Origin: Pseudoxanthomonas sp. CF125
GTDB taxonomy: Bacteria; Pseudomonadota; Gammaproteobacteria; Xanthomonadales; Xanthomonadaceae
DNA length: 64,000 nucleotides
Assembly: GCF_900104085.1 (NCBI RefSeq)
Contig: NZ_FNLD01000002.1
Coordinates: 186,001-250,000 of the forward strand
Direction: 5' to 3'
Part shown: piece by piece, positions 27,562-35,844 of the stretch
How the letters are laid out: each line of letters starts with the position of its first letter
How positions within the stretch are numbered: the first letter of the stretch is position 1
Position numbers and translations under genes: made by a program
The notes under the pieces: generated by a model
The model's database searches: none
Told to the model about the DNA's origin: nothing
The model's input: only the letters and a program-made list of their open reading frames with translations

Positions 27562-27954
27562 TTACTTGCCCTTGGCGGCCTTGGTCGCCTTGGCAACGGT
27601 CGCCTGCGCGGTTTCGCTAGCGGCTTCGAACTGGCTCTTGGCCAGCTGGCCGAGGGCTTCGTTGGTCTTCAAGGTCAGGCCGATCACTTCCTGGCCGGCA
27701 GCGGCGAAGCGCTCGGCGTTTTCCTTGGCGATCTGCAGGCCCTTCGGCCACACGGTCTTGTAGGCTTCGACATCGCGGATTTCCGACAATTCGCCGAAGA
27801 ATGCGGTGGTGGCTTCGACGTTCTTTTCGAAGGTCTTCAGCTGCACGCCGAACACGGTCTCGGCGTTTTCCAGGGCCAGACGGTTGGCGCGCGCAGCGGC
27901 GGCGGCGAACTGGTGGGTGAAGGTGGTGAACTGTTCGTTGATCTGTGCGGACAT
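27562..27954 (-). CDS. Phasin family protein
   Basis: The 130-residue protein is almost entirely amphipathic helix, with no Cys and many Ala, Glu and Lys. It contains the phasin-like segments NRLALENAETVFGVQLKTFE and an Ala/Lys-rich tail KATKAAKGK like that of granule-associated proteins. Phasins coat polyhydroxyalkanoate granules, but this short subgroup also occurs in species without granules. It is a single-gene unit with its own terminator. No PHA synthesis gene is in this window. Confidence 0.85.
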   Translation of the reverse strand: MSAQINEQFTTFTHQFAAAAARANRLALENAETVFGVQLKTFEKNVEATTAFFGELSEIRDVEAYKTVWPKGLQIAKENAERFAAAGQEVIGLTLKTNEALGQLAKSQFEAASETAQATVAKATKAAKGK

Positions 27955-28102
27955 GGTAGATGTCTCCTGAAAGGGGTTTTACCGACTTGTTGCGGTGCAG
28001 CATACAGAGCTGTTTGTTGCAATGCAACAACAGGCGTATGGAAATCCGACGAACGGTCAGTACCCGTTTAGAATCAATCGCTTGTATGAAGCCTGTAGGT
28101 CG

Positions 28103-28201
28103 GTGGGAGCGGCGTCCCGCCGCGAGCTTCTGACCTTGGAGCCTGCCGGCGCCTGTGCTTGCCTTGCCAACCAAGAGCTCGCGGCGGGACGCCGCTCCCA
28201 C
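28103..28201. repeat. REP pair, perfect 25-bp arms (same family as in cydD)
   Basis: Arms GTGGGAGCGGCGTCCCGCCG... at 28103-28127 and 28177-28201 are exact complements. The same 25-bp arms occur at 33759-33852 inside cydD, while the two loops differ. It ends 5 bp from the queD stop codon. Confidence 0.88.
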
Positions 28202-28206
28202 GACGC

Positions 28207-28560
28207 TCAGCCGCGGTAGCGGCAGCCGGAGGTGCAGGTCTCGTGGACCACGATCTCGCTCAGCGCTGGCAGCGCGGGCTTGAGCCGCTCCCAGACCCAG
28301 ATCGCCAGCCGTTCGCTGGTCGGGTTGTCCAGGCCTTCGATATCGTTGAGGTAGTGGTGGTCCAGCTGGTCGTAGAGCGGCTGGAATGCGGCCTTGATGT
28401 CGCCGAAGTCCATCACCCAGCCCGTTTCCGGACCCGGCTCGCCCGCCACGCGCACTTCTATGCGGAACGAATGCCCGTGCAGGCGTGCGCACTTGTGGCC
28501 GGGCGGAACGTTGGGAAGCCGGTGCGCGGCTTCGAGGGTGAAGATTTTGAAGATGTCCAT
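28207..28560 (-). CDS. queD: 6-carboxy-5,6,7,8-tetrahydropterin synthase
   Basis: The 117-residue protein is of the PTPS/QueD family, converting dihydroneopterin triphosphate to carboxytetrahydropterin for queuosine. Zinc ligands are His13 (AAHRLP), His28 and His30 (CARLHGHSF), with the catalytic Cys24. A second catalytic block is LDHHYLND, and the C-terminal [13 protein letters not shown] supplies the conserved Glu. Start is the ATG at 28560 (MDIFKIF); an ATG nine bases upstream is possible and no strong ribosome binding site is visible for either. Confidence 0.93.
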   Translation of the reverse strand: MDIFKIFTLEAAHRLPNVPPGHKCARLHGHSFRIEVRVAGEPGPETGWVMDFGDIKAAFQPLYDQLDHHYLNDIEGLDNPTSERLAIWVWERLKPALPALSEIVVHETCTSGCRYRG

Positions 28561-28624
28561 GGGTGGCATTGTAGGGTGAGGGACGGAGAAGCGAAGGCGA
28601 ACCGTCGGCAGTAAATTAAAAGGT

Positions 28625-28726
28625 CGTCATCCCGGCGAAGGCCGGGACCCAACTATCGGCGAGAAGGCGTTCCTGCGTCCGGATAGCGGCGGGCGAGCTT
28701 GGGTCCCGGCGTTCGCCGGGATGACG
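28625..28726. repeat. REP pair, 28-bp arms (CGTCATCCCGG type)
   Basis: Arms at 28625-28652 and 28699-28726 are complementary with one mismatch; each contains a CCCGGC/GCCGGG hairpin. The same family recurs at 31372-31446. Confidence 0.85.
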
Positions 28727-28771
28727 TCCCCTATTTTTTGGTTTCGTAGGCGACATCCAACGTCGGCATAC

Positions 28772-28797
28772 AAAAAAGCCGGCCCGAAGGCCGGCTT
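28772..28797 (-). terminator. Rho-independent terminator of rhlE
   Basis: On the minus strand a 9-bp stem AAGCCGGCC/GGCCGGCTT closed by a TTCG tetraloop is followed by T6. It lies 24 bp beyond the rhlE stop codon. Confidence 0.92.
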
Positions 28798-28820
28798 TAC
28801 ATGCGACTGCTATCGGTCGA

Positions 28821-30185
28821 TCAACGCGCCGGACGCGCACCCTGACGGTACGGGTTCGGACTACGCGCACCATCGCGCTGACCGCCGGACGGATGCGCGC
28901 CGCCGCCGGTGCGCTGCTTCGGACCGGCATGCGCGTGGCGCGGCGCATCCGAATGCGGACGGCGTGCGGTGTTGGCGCGGCGCGGGGCGTTGTTGCCGCC
29001 CGGACGCTCGTTGGGCGGGTTGTCGTTGCCCCAGCGGATCGGACGCATCGGCTCGAAACCGGGCACGTCGCGGATTTCCACATCGCGCTTGAGCATGCGG
29101 GTGATCGCACGCAGCAGCTTGGCTTCGTCCTGGGCGACCAGCGAGATCGCCTCGCCCTGCGAACCGTTGCGGCCGGTACGGCCGATGCGGTGCACGTAGT
29201 CTTCGGCGACCATCGGCAGATCGAAGTTGATCACCGTGGGCAGCTGGTCGATGTCGATGCCACGGGCGGCGATATCGGTGGCCACCAGCACGTTGATGCG
29301 GCCGGCCTTGAAGTCCTTCAGCGCGCGGATGCGGGCGCCCTGGCTCTTGTTGCCGTGGATCGCCGCGGCCTTGATGCCGGACTGTTCCAGGAACTTGGTC
29401 AGCTTGTCGCAGCCGTGCTTGGTGCGGCCGAATACCAGCGTCTGCTTGCGCGAATCGGCGGCCAGGATGTGCAGCAGCAGCTCGCGCTTGCGGGTGCCGT
29501 CGACCGGGTGCACGCGGTGGGCGATGGTGTCGGCCACGGTGTTGCTGGGGGTGACCTGGATGTGCTTCGGTTCGACCATGAATTCCTGCGCCAGCTGCTT
29601 GATGCTGTCGACGAAGGTCGCCGAGAACAGCAGCGTCTGCCGGTTCTGCTTGGGCAGCTTGGTCAGGATGCGCTTGATCGCGGGCAGGAAGCCCATGTCG
29701 AGCATGCGGTCGGCTTCGTCCAGCACCAGGATCTCGATGCCCGACAGGTCCACGTTGCGGCGGTCCATGTGGTCGATCAAACGGCCGGGGGTGGCCACGA
29801 TCAGGTCCACGCCGCGGCGCAGCGCGTCCTGCTGCGGGCCCATGCCGGCGCCGCCGTAGATGGTGGTGCTGGGGATGCGCAGGTACTTGCTGTAGTCGCG
29901 CAGGCTGTCGTGCACCTGCACGGCCAGTTCGCGGGTCGGGGCCAGGATCAGCGCGCGCGGCTTGCGCTGGCCGTTGACGGCCTGCGGCGAGGTGCCCAGG
30001 TGCTGCAGCAGCGGCAGGCCGAACGCGGCGGTCTTGCCGGTGCCGGTCTGCGCACCGGCCATCAGGTCGTGGCCGGCCAGGGCCAGCGGAATGGCCTGGG
30101 TCTGGATGGGGGTGGGGTTCTCGTAACCCTGTTCTTTCAGGGCACGCAGCAGGAAGGGCGAAAGCCCGAGGTTTTCAAAAGACAT
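28821..30185 (-). CDS. rhlE: DEAD-box ATP-dependent RNA helicase
   Basis: The 454-residue helicase has a Q-motif (FENLGLSP to [10 protein letters not shown]), motif I AQTGTGKT (45-52), [21 protein letters not shown] (VLDEADRML), SAT, and the second-domain motifs ARGIDI and HRIGRTGR. The C-terminal 70 residues are basic and rich in Arg, Pro, Asn and Gly, typical of RhlE RNA-binding tails. ATG at 30185 begins [11 protein letters not shown], the family norm; the longer open frame upstream is not coding. It has its own terminator and probably a cold- or stress-linked role in RNA turnover. Confidence 0.95.
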   Translation of the reverse strand: MSFENLGLSPFLLRALKEQGYENPTPIQTQAIPLALAGHDLMAGAQTGTGKTAAFGLPLLQHLGTSPQAVNGQRKPRALILAPTRELAVQVHDSLRDYSKYLRIPSTTIYGGAGMGPQQDALRRGVDLIVATPGRLIDHMDRRNVDLSGIEILVLDEADRMLDMGFLPAIKRILTKLPKQNRQTLLFSATFVDSIKQLAQEFMVEPKHIQVTPSNTVADTIAHRVHPVDGTRKRELLLHILAADSRKQTLVFGRTKHGCDKLTKFLEQSGIKAAAIHGNKSQGARIRALKDFKAGRINVLVATDIAARGIDIDQLPTVINFDLPMVAEDYVHRIGRTGRNGSQGEAISLVAQDEAKLLRAITRMLKRDVEIRDVPGFEPMRPIRWGNDNPPNERPGGNNAPRRANTARRPHSDAPRHAHAGPKQRTGGGAHPSGGQRDGARSPNPYRQGARPAR

Positions 30186-30567
30186 TCGATGAAGCTCCAG
30201 TATTCCGATCGAAACGGCCCCGGTCGTCCACGCAAGGCGCGGACGGCAGAAGACCAGTGAGGATCGAGGTATTGCCCGAAGCGTTCCCGATGAACCGCGC
30301 TGCGAGAAATGTATGCGGCCGGCGCCAAAGCGGCGGGACCGTATCTGCAAGGCGAATGGCGTCGGAGTGGGGGCGGGCGCATCGGTCCATGACGTTGAAG
30401 GCATGTGACCTGAAGGCGCCGGCGAACCCGAAGGGAAACGGACGGCCGCTTGCAAACGGGGCGCACTGTAACCGATCCCGGCCGCGAATGCTCGCGCCGC
30501 CGGCATGGGTCGTTCAGAAAGGGCGAGGAGTATCATTGCCGCATGCACGGGAAACCCCACTGCTGAC
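30186..30567. other. Divergent intergenic region between rhlE and fnr-like gene
   Basis: About 380 bp hold no plausible gene. Open frames across it are extensions of rhlE shadows. It should contain the promoters of both genes, but no consensus site, including an Fnr box, was recognised by eye. Confidence 0.5.
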
Positions 30568-31341
30568 ATGAATTCTCCCGTCCTGCGCAGCCCCAGAGGC
30601 AAGGATGTTCCCGGCCAGATCCGGGTGGCGGCGCCGTCGCGTCGCGTCGGGACGCACGCCTGCAGCGGCTGCCTGGTGCGCCATCTGGCGGTCTGCGATG
30701 CGCTTTCGGCCGTGCAAACCGATGCGCTCGACGCGATGGCCGGCGATGTCCGCCTGCAGGCCGGGCAGATGCTGGCCCGCGAAGGCGATGTGCGGCGCTA
30801 TGTCTTCACCGTCACTTCCGGCGCGCTGCGCCGCATCCGCGTGTTGCCCGACGGCCGCCGGCTGGTGGCCGGATTCCTGATGCCGGGCGATTTCATCGGT
30901 TTCAGCGGCGCTTCCCACTACCGGCACTCCATCGAAGCGATCAGCGACAGCGTGCTGTGTTCCATCGCCCAGGCCGACATGCGAGAACTGTGCGAACGCC
31001 ACCCCGGACTGGAACACGAACTGCTGGAGCGGGCCTGCGTCGAACTCGATGCGACCCGCAACAATCTGATGGCGCTGGCACGAATGACGCCGTTGGAGCG
31101 TTTGGCAGGTTTCCTGCTGGACATGGCCGCGCGCCGCCAGCGCCAGGGTCTGGGCGGTAATCAGTTGGTATTGCCGATGACGCGCGCCGATATCGCCGAC
31201 TATCTTGGGCTGACGGTGGAAACGGTAAGCCGGAGCTTCACCAAGCTGCGCCAGGACGGGATGATCGCGGCAAGCGATCCGCATCGCATTGAGTTGCTGG
31301 ATTCCACGCGTTTGCTGGCGTTGGCGGAAGCACGGGCGTGA
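30568..31341 (+). CDS. fnr: Fnr-type oxygen-responsive transcriptional regulator
   Basis: The 257-residue Crp/Fnr family protein has an N-terminal cysteine cluster C32-x2-C35-x7-C43 and a further Cys131 (SDSVLCSI), the four ligands expected for an oxygen-labile [4Fe-4S] cluster. The cNMP-like barrel is followed by an HTH with TVETVSRSF, giving Glu218, Ser221 and Arg222, the residues that read TTGAT half-sites in Fnr. It is convergent with the cco-cydDC operon, and a perfect TTGAT-N4-ATCAA box lies in that operon's promoter region. Start ATG at 30568 is chosen because upstream codons lack protein character. Confidence 0.82.
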   Translation: MNSPVLRSPRGKDVPGQIRVAAPSRRVGTHACSGCLVRHLAVCDALSAVQTDALDAMAGDVRLQAGQMLAREGDVRRYVFTVTSGALRRIRVLPDGRRLVAGFLMPGDFIGFSGASHYRHSIEAISDSVLCSIAQADMRELCERHPGLEHELLERACVELDATRNNLMALARMTPLERLAGFLLDMAARRQRQGLGGNQLVLPMTRADIADYLGLTVETVSRSFTKLRQDGMIAASDPHRIELLDSTRLLALAEARA

Positions 31342-31371
31342 GCCTGCAAACCGGGCGCGAGATAAAAAAGC

Positions 31372-31446
31372 CGTCATCCCGGCGAAAGCCGGGACCCAAC
31401 TTTCCATCGATGTGCGGCTTGGGTCCCGGCTTTCGTCGGGATGACG
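31372..31446. repeat. REP pair between fnr and cydC (CGTCATCCCGG type)
   Basis: Arms at 31372-31399 and 31419-31446 are 28-bp complements with one mismatch. The element occupies the gap between the convergent fnr-like and cydC genes and is the same family as 28625-28726. Confidence 0.85.
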
Positions 31447-31450
31447 TTCT

Positions 31451-33097
31451 TTATTTTTTGAGCGCCAAGTGACCATCGATCAATCGGTAGCTCGCATGCA
31501 CCATCCCTGCCGGCAGTTCGTCATGGCTGATCATCAGCACCGTGCGCGAACCGCTTGCCTGCGCCAGATCCAGTAGAAGTTCGTTGGCGGTATCGGTATC
31601 CAGCCCTTCGGTGGGCTCATCCAGCAGCAATAACGGCGTGTCGCGCAACAATGCGCGAGCGAGCGCGATGCGTCGCGACTGGCCCGCCGAAAGCGTGGCG
31701 CCATTCTCGCCGACCCACGCGTCGAGTCCCTCCGGTAGCGCGCGTATCGCGCCTTCCATCTTCACTTGCGACAGTGCCTGCCACAGCCGCGCATCGTCGG
31801 CCCCCGGCGCGCCCATGAGCAGGTTGTCGCGAACGCTGCCGGCGAACACAGCCGCGTCCTGCGGCAACCAGGCGATTTGCGCATGCCAGTCGGCCTGGGC
31901 GAATTGGCGCAGGTCGACGCCGCCGTAACGCACCGATCCGCTTTGCGGATCGCACAGCCGCAGCGCCAGCGCCAGCAGCGAACTCTTGCCGGCGCCGCTA
32001 TCGCCGCCGAGTGCGACACGTTGTCCGGGAGCGACGCGGAGACTCGCTTCCCGCAATACCTCGCGCGCATCGTCGGGCCAGTGGAAGCGGACTTCCCGGA
32101 ATTCCAGTTCCGCATGCGGGGGAACGGGGTAGGCCATCGCAGCGTCCATCGCCAGCGGCGTCAGCGCGGTGATCTGCCGCAGGCGCTGCTGAGAAGCGCG
32201 CGCGGCGAGCAGCGATTGCCAGGCCAGTCCGATGCCGGCGGCGGCTTCGTACACGGCGACGGTCATGAAGAACAGACCGCCCGCCGCTGCCGGCGACAGG
32301 CGGCCATCGTACGCGGCGTCCAGCAGCAACCACAGCATGGCCGGCAGCGAAACCGCAACGACGCTCGCATGCAGGGCGGTGCCCAGCGACAGGCGCGCCT
32401 TGCGTTCGCGCTCGCGCCGGGCGACTTGCGCAGTGGCTGCGTCGATATGTTCTATCCAGGCTCCGGTCGCTTCCAGGGCGGCAAGATCGGTCGCCCCTTC
32501 CAGCCCTTCCAGCACGGCGGTCCTCAGGTCTGCGCGCGCGTGCGCTCTGGCTGTTTCGACATTGTTTGCACTGCGGACGATGACGTAGGGAATGCCGACG
32601 CCCAGCGAAACCAGAACCAGGGCGAGCAACGCCCCTGCGATGGGCAACAGCAATCCCGTCACTACGACGGCGGTCAATCCCAATCCCGATAGCGCCAGCA
32701 GCGGGCCGGCGGCGCGCACCAGCAAGCCGTCCACGTTTTCGATATCGGCCACCAGCCGCGCCAGCAGGTCTCCCACCCGATGCCTTCCCAATCCCAGCGG
32801 CGCCAGTGGCAGTACTTTGCGGAAGAAATCCACACGCAGATCGCGCGCCAGTCGCAGAGTCACGTCATGGCCGACCAGCTTTTCGGCGTATCGCGACAGG
32901 ATGCGCACGAAGGTCAGCGCACGTATGCCGGCGGAAGGACCGAAGAAGTTGAAGCCCATCGCGGTTACGCCGGCCAATGCGGCAGCGGTCAGGAAATGGC
33001 CGGCCAGTCCCAGCAGCGCAGTACCCGCCAGCAGCGTGAGCAGCAACAGGAGGATCGTCATCGCGATGGAGCGTGCGTGCAGCCTGAAGACGTTCAT
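31451..33097 (-). CDS. cydC: Thiol reductant ABC exporter subunit CydC
   Basis: The 548-residue fused ABC protein has six membrane helices (about 1-310) and a nucleotide-binding domain with GDSGAGKSS, the variant signature LSAGQSRRIALAR and Walker B LLLLDEPTEGLD. With CydD it exports cysteine and glutathione to the periplasm, needed for bd oxidase assembly and periplasmic redox balance. It is the last gene of the long cco operon and overlaps cydD by 4 bp. It ends 5 bp from a REP element. Confidence 0.93.
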   Translation of the reverse strand: MNVFRLHARSIAMTILLLLLTLLAGTALLGLAGHFLTAAALAGVTAMGFNFFGPSAGIRALTFVRILSRYAEKLVGHDVTLRLARDLRVDFFRKVLPLAPLGLGRHRVGDLLARLVADIENVDGLLVRAAGPLLALSGLGLTAVVVTGLLLPIAGALLALVLVSLGVGIPYVIVRSANNVETARAHARADLRTAVLEGLEGATDLAALEATGAWIEHIDAATAQVARRERERKARLSLGTALHASVVAVSLPAMLWLLLDAAYDGRLSPAAAGGLFFMTVAVYEAAAGIGLAWQSLLAARASQQRLRQITALTPLAMDAAMAYPVPPHAELEFREVRFHWPDDAREVLREASLRVAPGQRVALGGDSGAGKSSLLALALRLCDPQSGSVRYGGVDLRQFAQADWHAQIAWLPQDAAVFAGSVRDNLLMGAPGADDARLWQALSQVKMEGAIRALPEGLDAWVGENGATLSAGQSRRIALARALLRDTPLLLLDEPTEGLDTDTANELLLDLAQASGSRTVLMISHDELPAGMVHASYRLIDGHLALKK

Positions 33098-34932
33098 GGC
33101 GTTTGGTCACGCGCGGTGAGGACGCCTTGGGGCAGCCACAGAATCCTGTCCGCCGCGCGCGTCGCCGCCAGGCTGTGCGTGGCCAGCACCAGCGTGCGTC
33201 CGTGTGCGAATTCGGCCAATGCGGCAAGCAGCGCGGCTTCTGTTTCCGGATCCAGGAATGCAGTGGGCTCGTCCAGCAATAGGAGTTGCGGATCGCGCAG
33301 GAACACGCGCGCCAGCGCGATGCGCCGCGCTTCGCCGCCGGACAGGCCGAATCCACGTTCGCCGATCATGGTATCCAGACCGTCCGGCAGGTTCCTGGCG
33401 AAACGCATCACTTGCGCGGCTTCTGCGGCGGTGCGCAGTTCCGCTTCGGTAGCTTGCGGACGCGCCATGCGCAGGTTGTCGGCGATGCTGCCATGGAACA
33501 GATAAGGTCGCTGCGGGGCGTAGCCGATGCGCATGTTCTGCGGAATGGCCATATGTCCGCCCGCGACCGGAAGCCAGCCTGCGAGCGCATCGAGCAGCGT
33601 GCTTTTGCCGCTGCCGCTGGGGCCGACGAGTGCGAGGCGCTCGCCGGCGGCAAGATCGAAGGAGAGATGCGCCAACACGTTGCGCTGCGCACCGAGTGGG
33701 CGCAAGGCGAGATCGCGGACTTCAATCATCGCAACGGGCTTGAGCGGAAGCGCGGTCTGTGGGAGCGGCGTCCCGCCGCGAGCCTTTGCTTGTGGTTGTA
33801 CCTCCGGTGCGCTTGCGCGAGTCAAGAGCTCGCGGCGGGACGCCGCTCCCACGTCTTCTGTGGCGGTGGAATCTTCCATGGCGGTTTCGATTTCATCGAG
33901 TGCGGCCAGCGCGTTGGCGCGGTCGTGGTAATGCGCGGCCAATCGGCGCAACGGCGCGTAGTATTCCGGTGCAAGCAGCAAACAGAACACGCCGGCGCCC
34001 AGAGTCAATGGAGCGGCACGCAAATCCAGCATGCCCAGGTAACTCAGGCCCAGGTAGACCGCCACCATCGCCACGCTGAGCGAGGCGAAGAATTCCAGTA
34101 CCGCCGACGACAGGAAGGCGATGCGCAGGACCTTCAGGCTGCGCGCACGCACGTCTTCGGCCGCACCGCGCAGGCTTTCAAGTTCCATGGCGCCGCGGCC
34201 ATACAGGCGGATCACGCCTAGTCCGCGGAGGCGGTCGGCGAAATGCCCGCCCATGCGCGCGAGCGCCTTGAGTTGTCGGCGGCTGGCCGCTTCCGCGCCC
34301 CAGCCCACCAGCATCATGAAGACCGGAACCAGCGGCAACGTCACCAGCAGGATCGTGCCGACGATGCGATCCACACAGAAGACCGCGATCAGCAATGCCA
34401 GCGGCACCGCGATCACTTCGGTGCGCGCCAGCAGATAGCCGCCGAAATAGCCTTCCATCGCATCGGCATGCGTACCCATCAGTTCGGCCAGTTCCCCGCT
34501 ACGGCGCTGGCGCAGCCACAAGGGCCCGCGGCCGAGAAGCCTGCGCATGAGCTGCGCGCGCAGCTCCAGGCGGATGGCTTCCACCGCCGAGTCGCTGAAA
34601 TGCCGCGCGCCCCAGCCCAATGCAGTCCGCAATAATCCAACGGCCAGCAACGCGGCAAGCGCTGCCACGCCGTCGCGCGGTGCAACCTGCGAAACCAGCA
34701 CCTGTTGCATGCACCAGGCGATCGCCGCGGCCTGCGCCATCAGCAGCCAGCCGGACAGCACCGTGCACAGGCTGGCCAAACGCAGCTGCCCACGTGCCGG
34801 CTGTTCCAGTGCCCGCAGGCGCATCAGTTGCGCGTGGCGCGATGCTACGGGGGTCGCGAACGGTTCCTGATCCAACTTGGCCGATGCCTGCCCACCGGCG
34901 TCATCGTTATCGATTGCATGCATGCGGGTCAT
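33094..34932 (-). CDS. cydD: Thiol reductant ABC exporter subunit CydD, with REP-encoded linker
   Basis: The 612-residue partner of CydC carries six membrane helices, then a nucleotide-binding domain with GPSGSGKST, LSGGEARRIALAR and LLLLDEPTAFLD. Between them, residues about 361-392 (AASRRELL ... ARGGTPLPQ) are encoded by a complete REP palindrome and have no counterpart expected in CydD. The domains on both sides look intact, so the linker is probably tolerated. Start ATG at 34932 overlaps the stop of the TauE/SafE-like gene; codons upstream of it are a shadow. An alternative ATG lies at 34923. Confidence 0.92.
   Translation of the reverse strand: MTRMHAIDNDDAGGQASAKLDQEPFATPVASRHAQLMRLRALEQPARGQLRLASLCTVLSGWLLMAQAAAIAWCMQQVLVSQVAPRDGVAALAALLAVGLLRTALGWGARHFSDSAVEAIRLELRAQLMRRLLGRGPLWLRQRRSGELAELMGTHADAMEGYFGGYLLARTEVIAVPLALLIAVFCVDRIVGTILLVTLPLVPVFMMLVGWGAEAASRRQLKALARMGGHFADRLRGLGVIRLYGRGAMELESLRGAAEDVRARSLKVLRIAFLSSAVLEFFASLSVAMVAVYLGLSYLGMLDLRAAPLTLGAGVFCLLLAPEYYAPLRRLAAHYHDRANALAALDEIETAMEDSTATEDVGAASRRELLTRASAPEVQPQAKARGGTPLPQTALPLKPVAMIEVRDLALRPLGAQRNVLAHLSFDLAAGERLALVGPSGSGKSTLLDALAGWLPVAGGHMAIPQNMRIGYAPQRPYLFHGSIADNLRMARPQATEAELRTAAEAAQVMRFARNLPDGLDTMIGERGFGLSGGEARRIALARVFLRDPQLLLLDEPTAFLDPETEAALLAALAEFAHGRTLVLATHSLAATRAADRILWLPQGVLTARDQTP
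33759..33852. repeat. REP pair inside the cydD coding sequence
   Basis: Arms at 33759-33783 and 33828-33852 are exact 25-bp complements and are identical to the arms of the intergenic copy at 28103-28201. The element is read through in frame by cydD between the membrane and ATPase domains. Confidence 0.9.
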
Positions 34933-35654
34933 GGTGGCAGGGGCGCGCACCCCAGCGCCACCAGCGCCTCTTTCAGTGCGGGCACCTGCATCAGCCAGGG
35001 CGAAACCAGGGTGATCAACCCGGCCAGCAGCACGAAGCCCGCGGCCGCCCTGCGCAAGCCAGGGCGCTGCTGCCAGCGACCCAGGCGGGTGCCCGACCAG
35101 GTCAGGGGAATCATCATCGGCAGCGTGCCCAGCCCGAAGGCGGCCATGGTCAACGCTCCATCGCGGGCGTTGGCCTGCAGCCACGCGGCCGTGAGCAGGC
35201 TCATGCTGAGCCCGCAGGGCAGCCAACCCCACAGCATGCCCAGTGCGATCCGCCGCCATGCGCGGTCGGCGGGCAGCAGACGCTGCTGCAAGGGTTGCAG
35301 CAGGCGCCAGAAATGCGCACCCGCGCGCGGCAGAAAGGTCAGACGGCTACCCTGGCCGAACAGGCGCAGCGCCACCAGCACCAGCACCAGACCGACGGCC
35401 ACGCGCAGACCCAGCACCAGCGCATCGACGCGCCACAGTTGCAGCAGGCCGCTTCCAACACCACCGACGAGTGCTCCAGCCAGCACGTAGCCGCCCACAC
35501 GGCCCAGATTCACCTGCATCGCCTGCTGCCAGCCGCCCTGCGGCGAAAGCGCGGAAAACCCTGTGGCGATGCCCCCGCACATCGCCGCGCAATGCAAGCC
35601 ACCCAGCAAACCGCTCAGCAGCGCGGCAAGCAGCACGGGCCAGTCAATCGGCAT
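34929..35654 (-). CDS. TauE/SafE-like (UreH-domain) membrane protein of the cco operon
   Basis: The 241-residue protein has about six helices, an N-terminal GGLHCAAMCGG motif and a GWLPCGLSMSLL motif, the paired Cys-containing loops typical of the family found beside cbb3 oxidase assembly genes (CcoA/SafE-like annotations vary). The cysteines suggest a role in copper or thiol handling during oxidase maturation. Start ATG at 35654 overlaps ccoS by 11 bp, and its stop overlaps cydD by 4 bp, so all are one transcription unit. Confidence 0.85.
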   Translation of the reverse strand: MPIDWPVLLAALLSGLLGGLHCAAMCGGIATGFSALSPQGGWQQAMQVNLGRVGGYVLAGALVGGVGSGLLQLWRVDALVLGLRVAVGLVLVLVALRLFGQGSRLTFLPRAGAHFWRLLQPLQQRLLPADRAWRRIALGMLWGWLPCGLSMSLLTAAWLQANARDGALTMAAFGLGTLPMMIPLTWSGTRLGRWQQRPGLRRAAAGFVLLAGLITLVSPWLMQVPALKEALVALGCAPLPP

Positions 35655-35844
35655 CGGTGGCTTCCCGTTCCGGCGTGGCGTTCGCTGCGTTGTTCGCTGC
35701 GTCGTTTTTTTCGTCGCGCAGGATGTCCAGCGCGGGCGTATCCAGGTCGTCGAACTGGCCGCCACGCACCGCGGCAACGAAAGCCCACATGGCCAGCCCC
35801 AGCAGTACCAGGCTCAGTGGTACCAGCAGCAGCAGACTGTTCAT
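35644..35844 (-). CDS. ccoS: cbb3 oxidase assembly protein CcoS
   Basis: This 66-residue single-span membrane protein is needed for maturation of the cbb3 oxidase. One helix (about 4-28) is followed by GGQFDDLDTPALDILRDE, the conserved CcoS pattern in which FDD-x-PA precedes the short acidic tail. It starts within the last codons of ccoI (ATGA) and overlaps the next gene by 11 bp. Confidence 0.93.
   Translation of the reverse strand: MNSLLLLVPLSLVLLGLAMWAFVAAVRGGQFDDLDTPALDILRDEKNDAANNAANATPEREATDAD

Noticed and set aside
27393..28201. Several palindromes close together considered as a CRISPR array or integron-like attC cluster
   Set aside because: Arms differ between elements, there is no constant repeat with regular spacers, and no cas or integrase gene is near; they are separate REP pairs.
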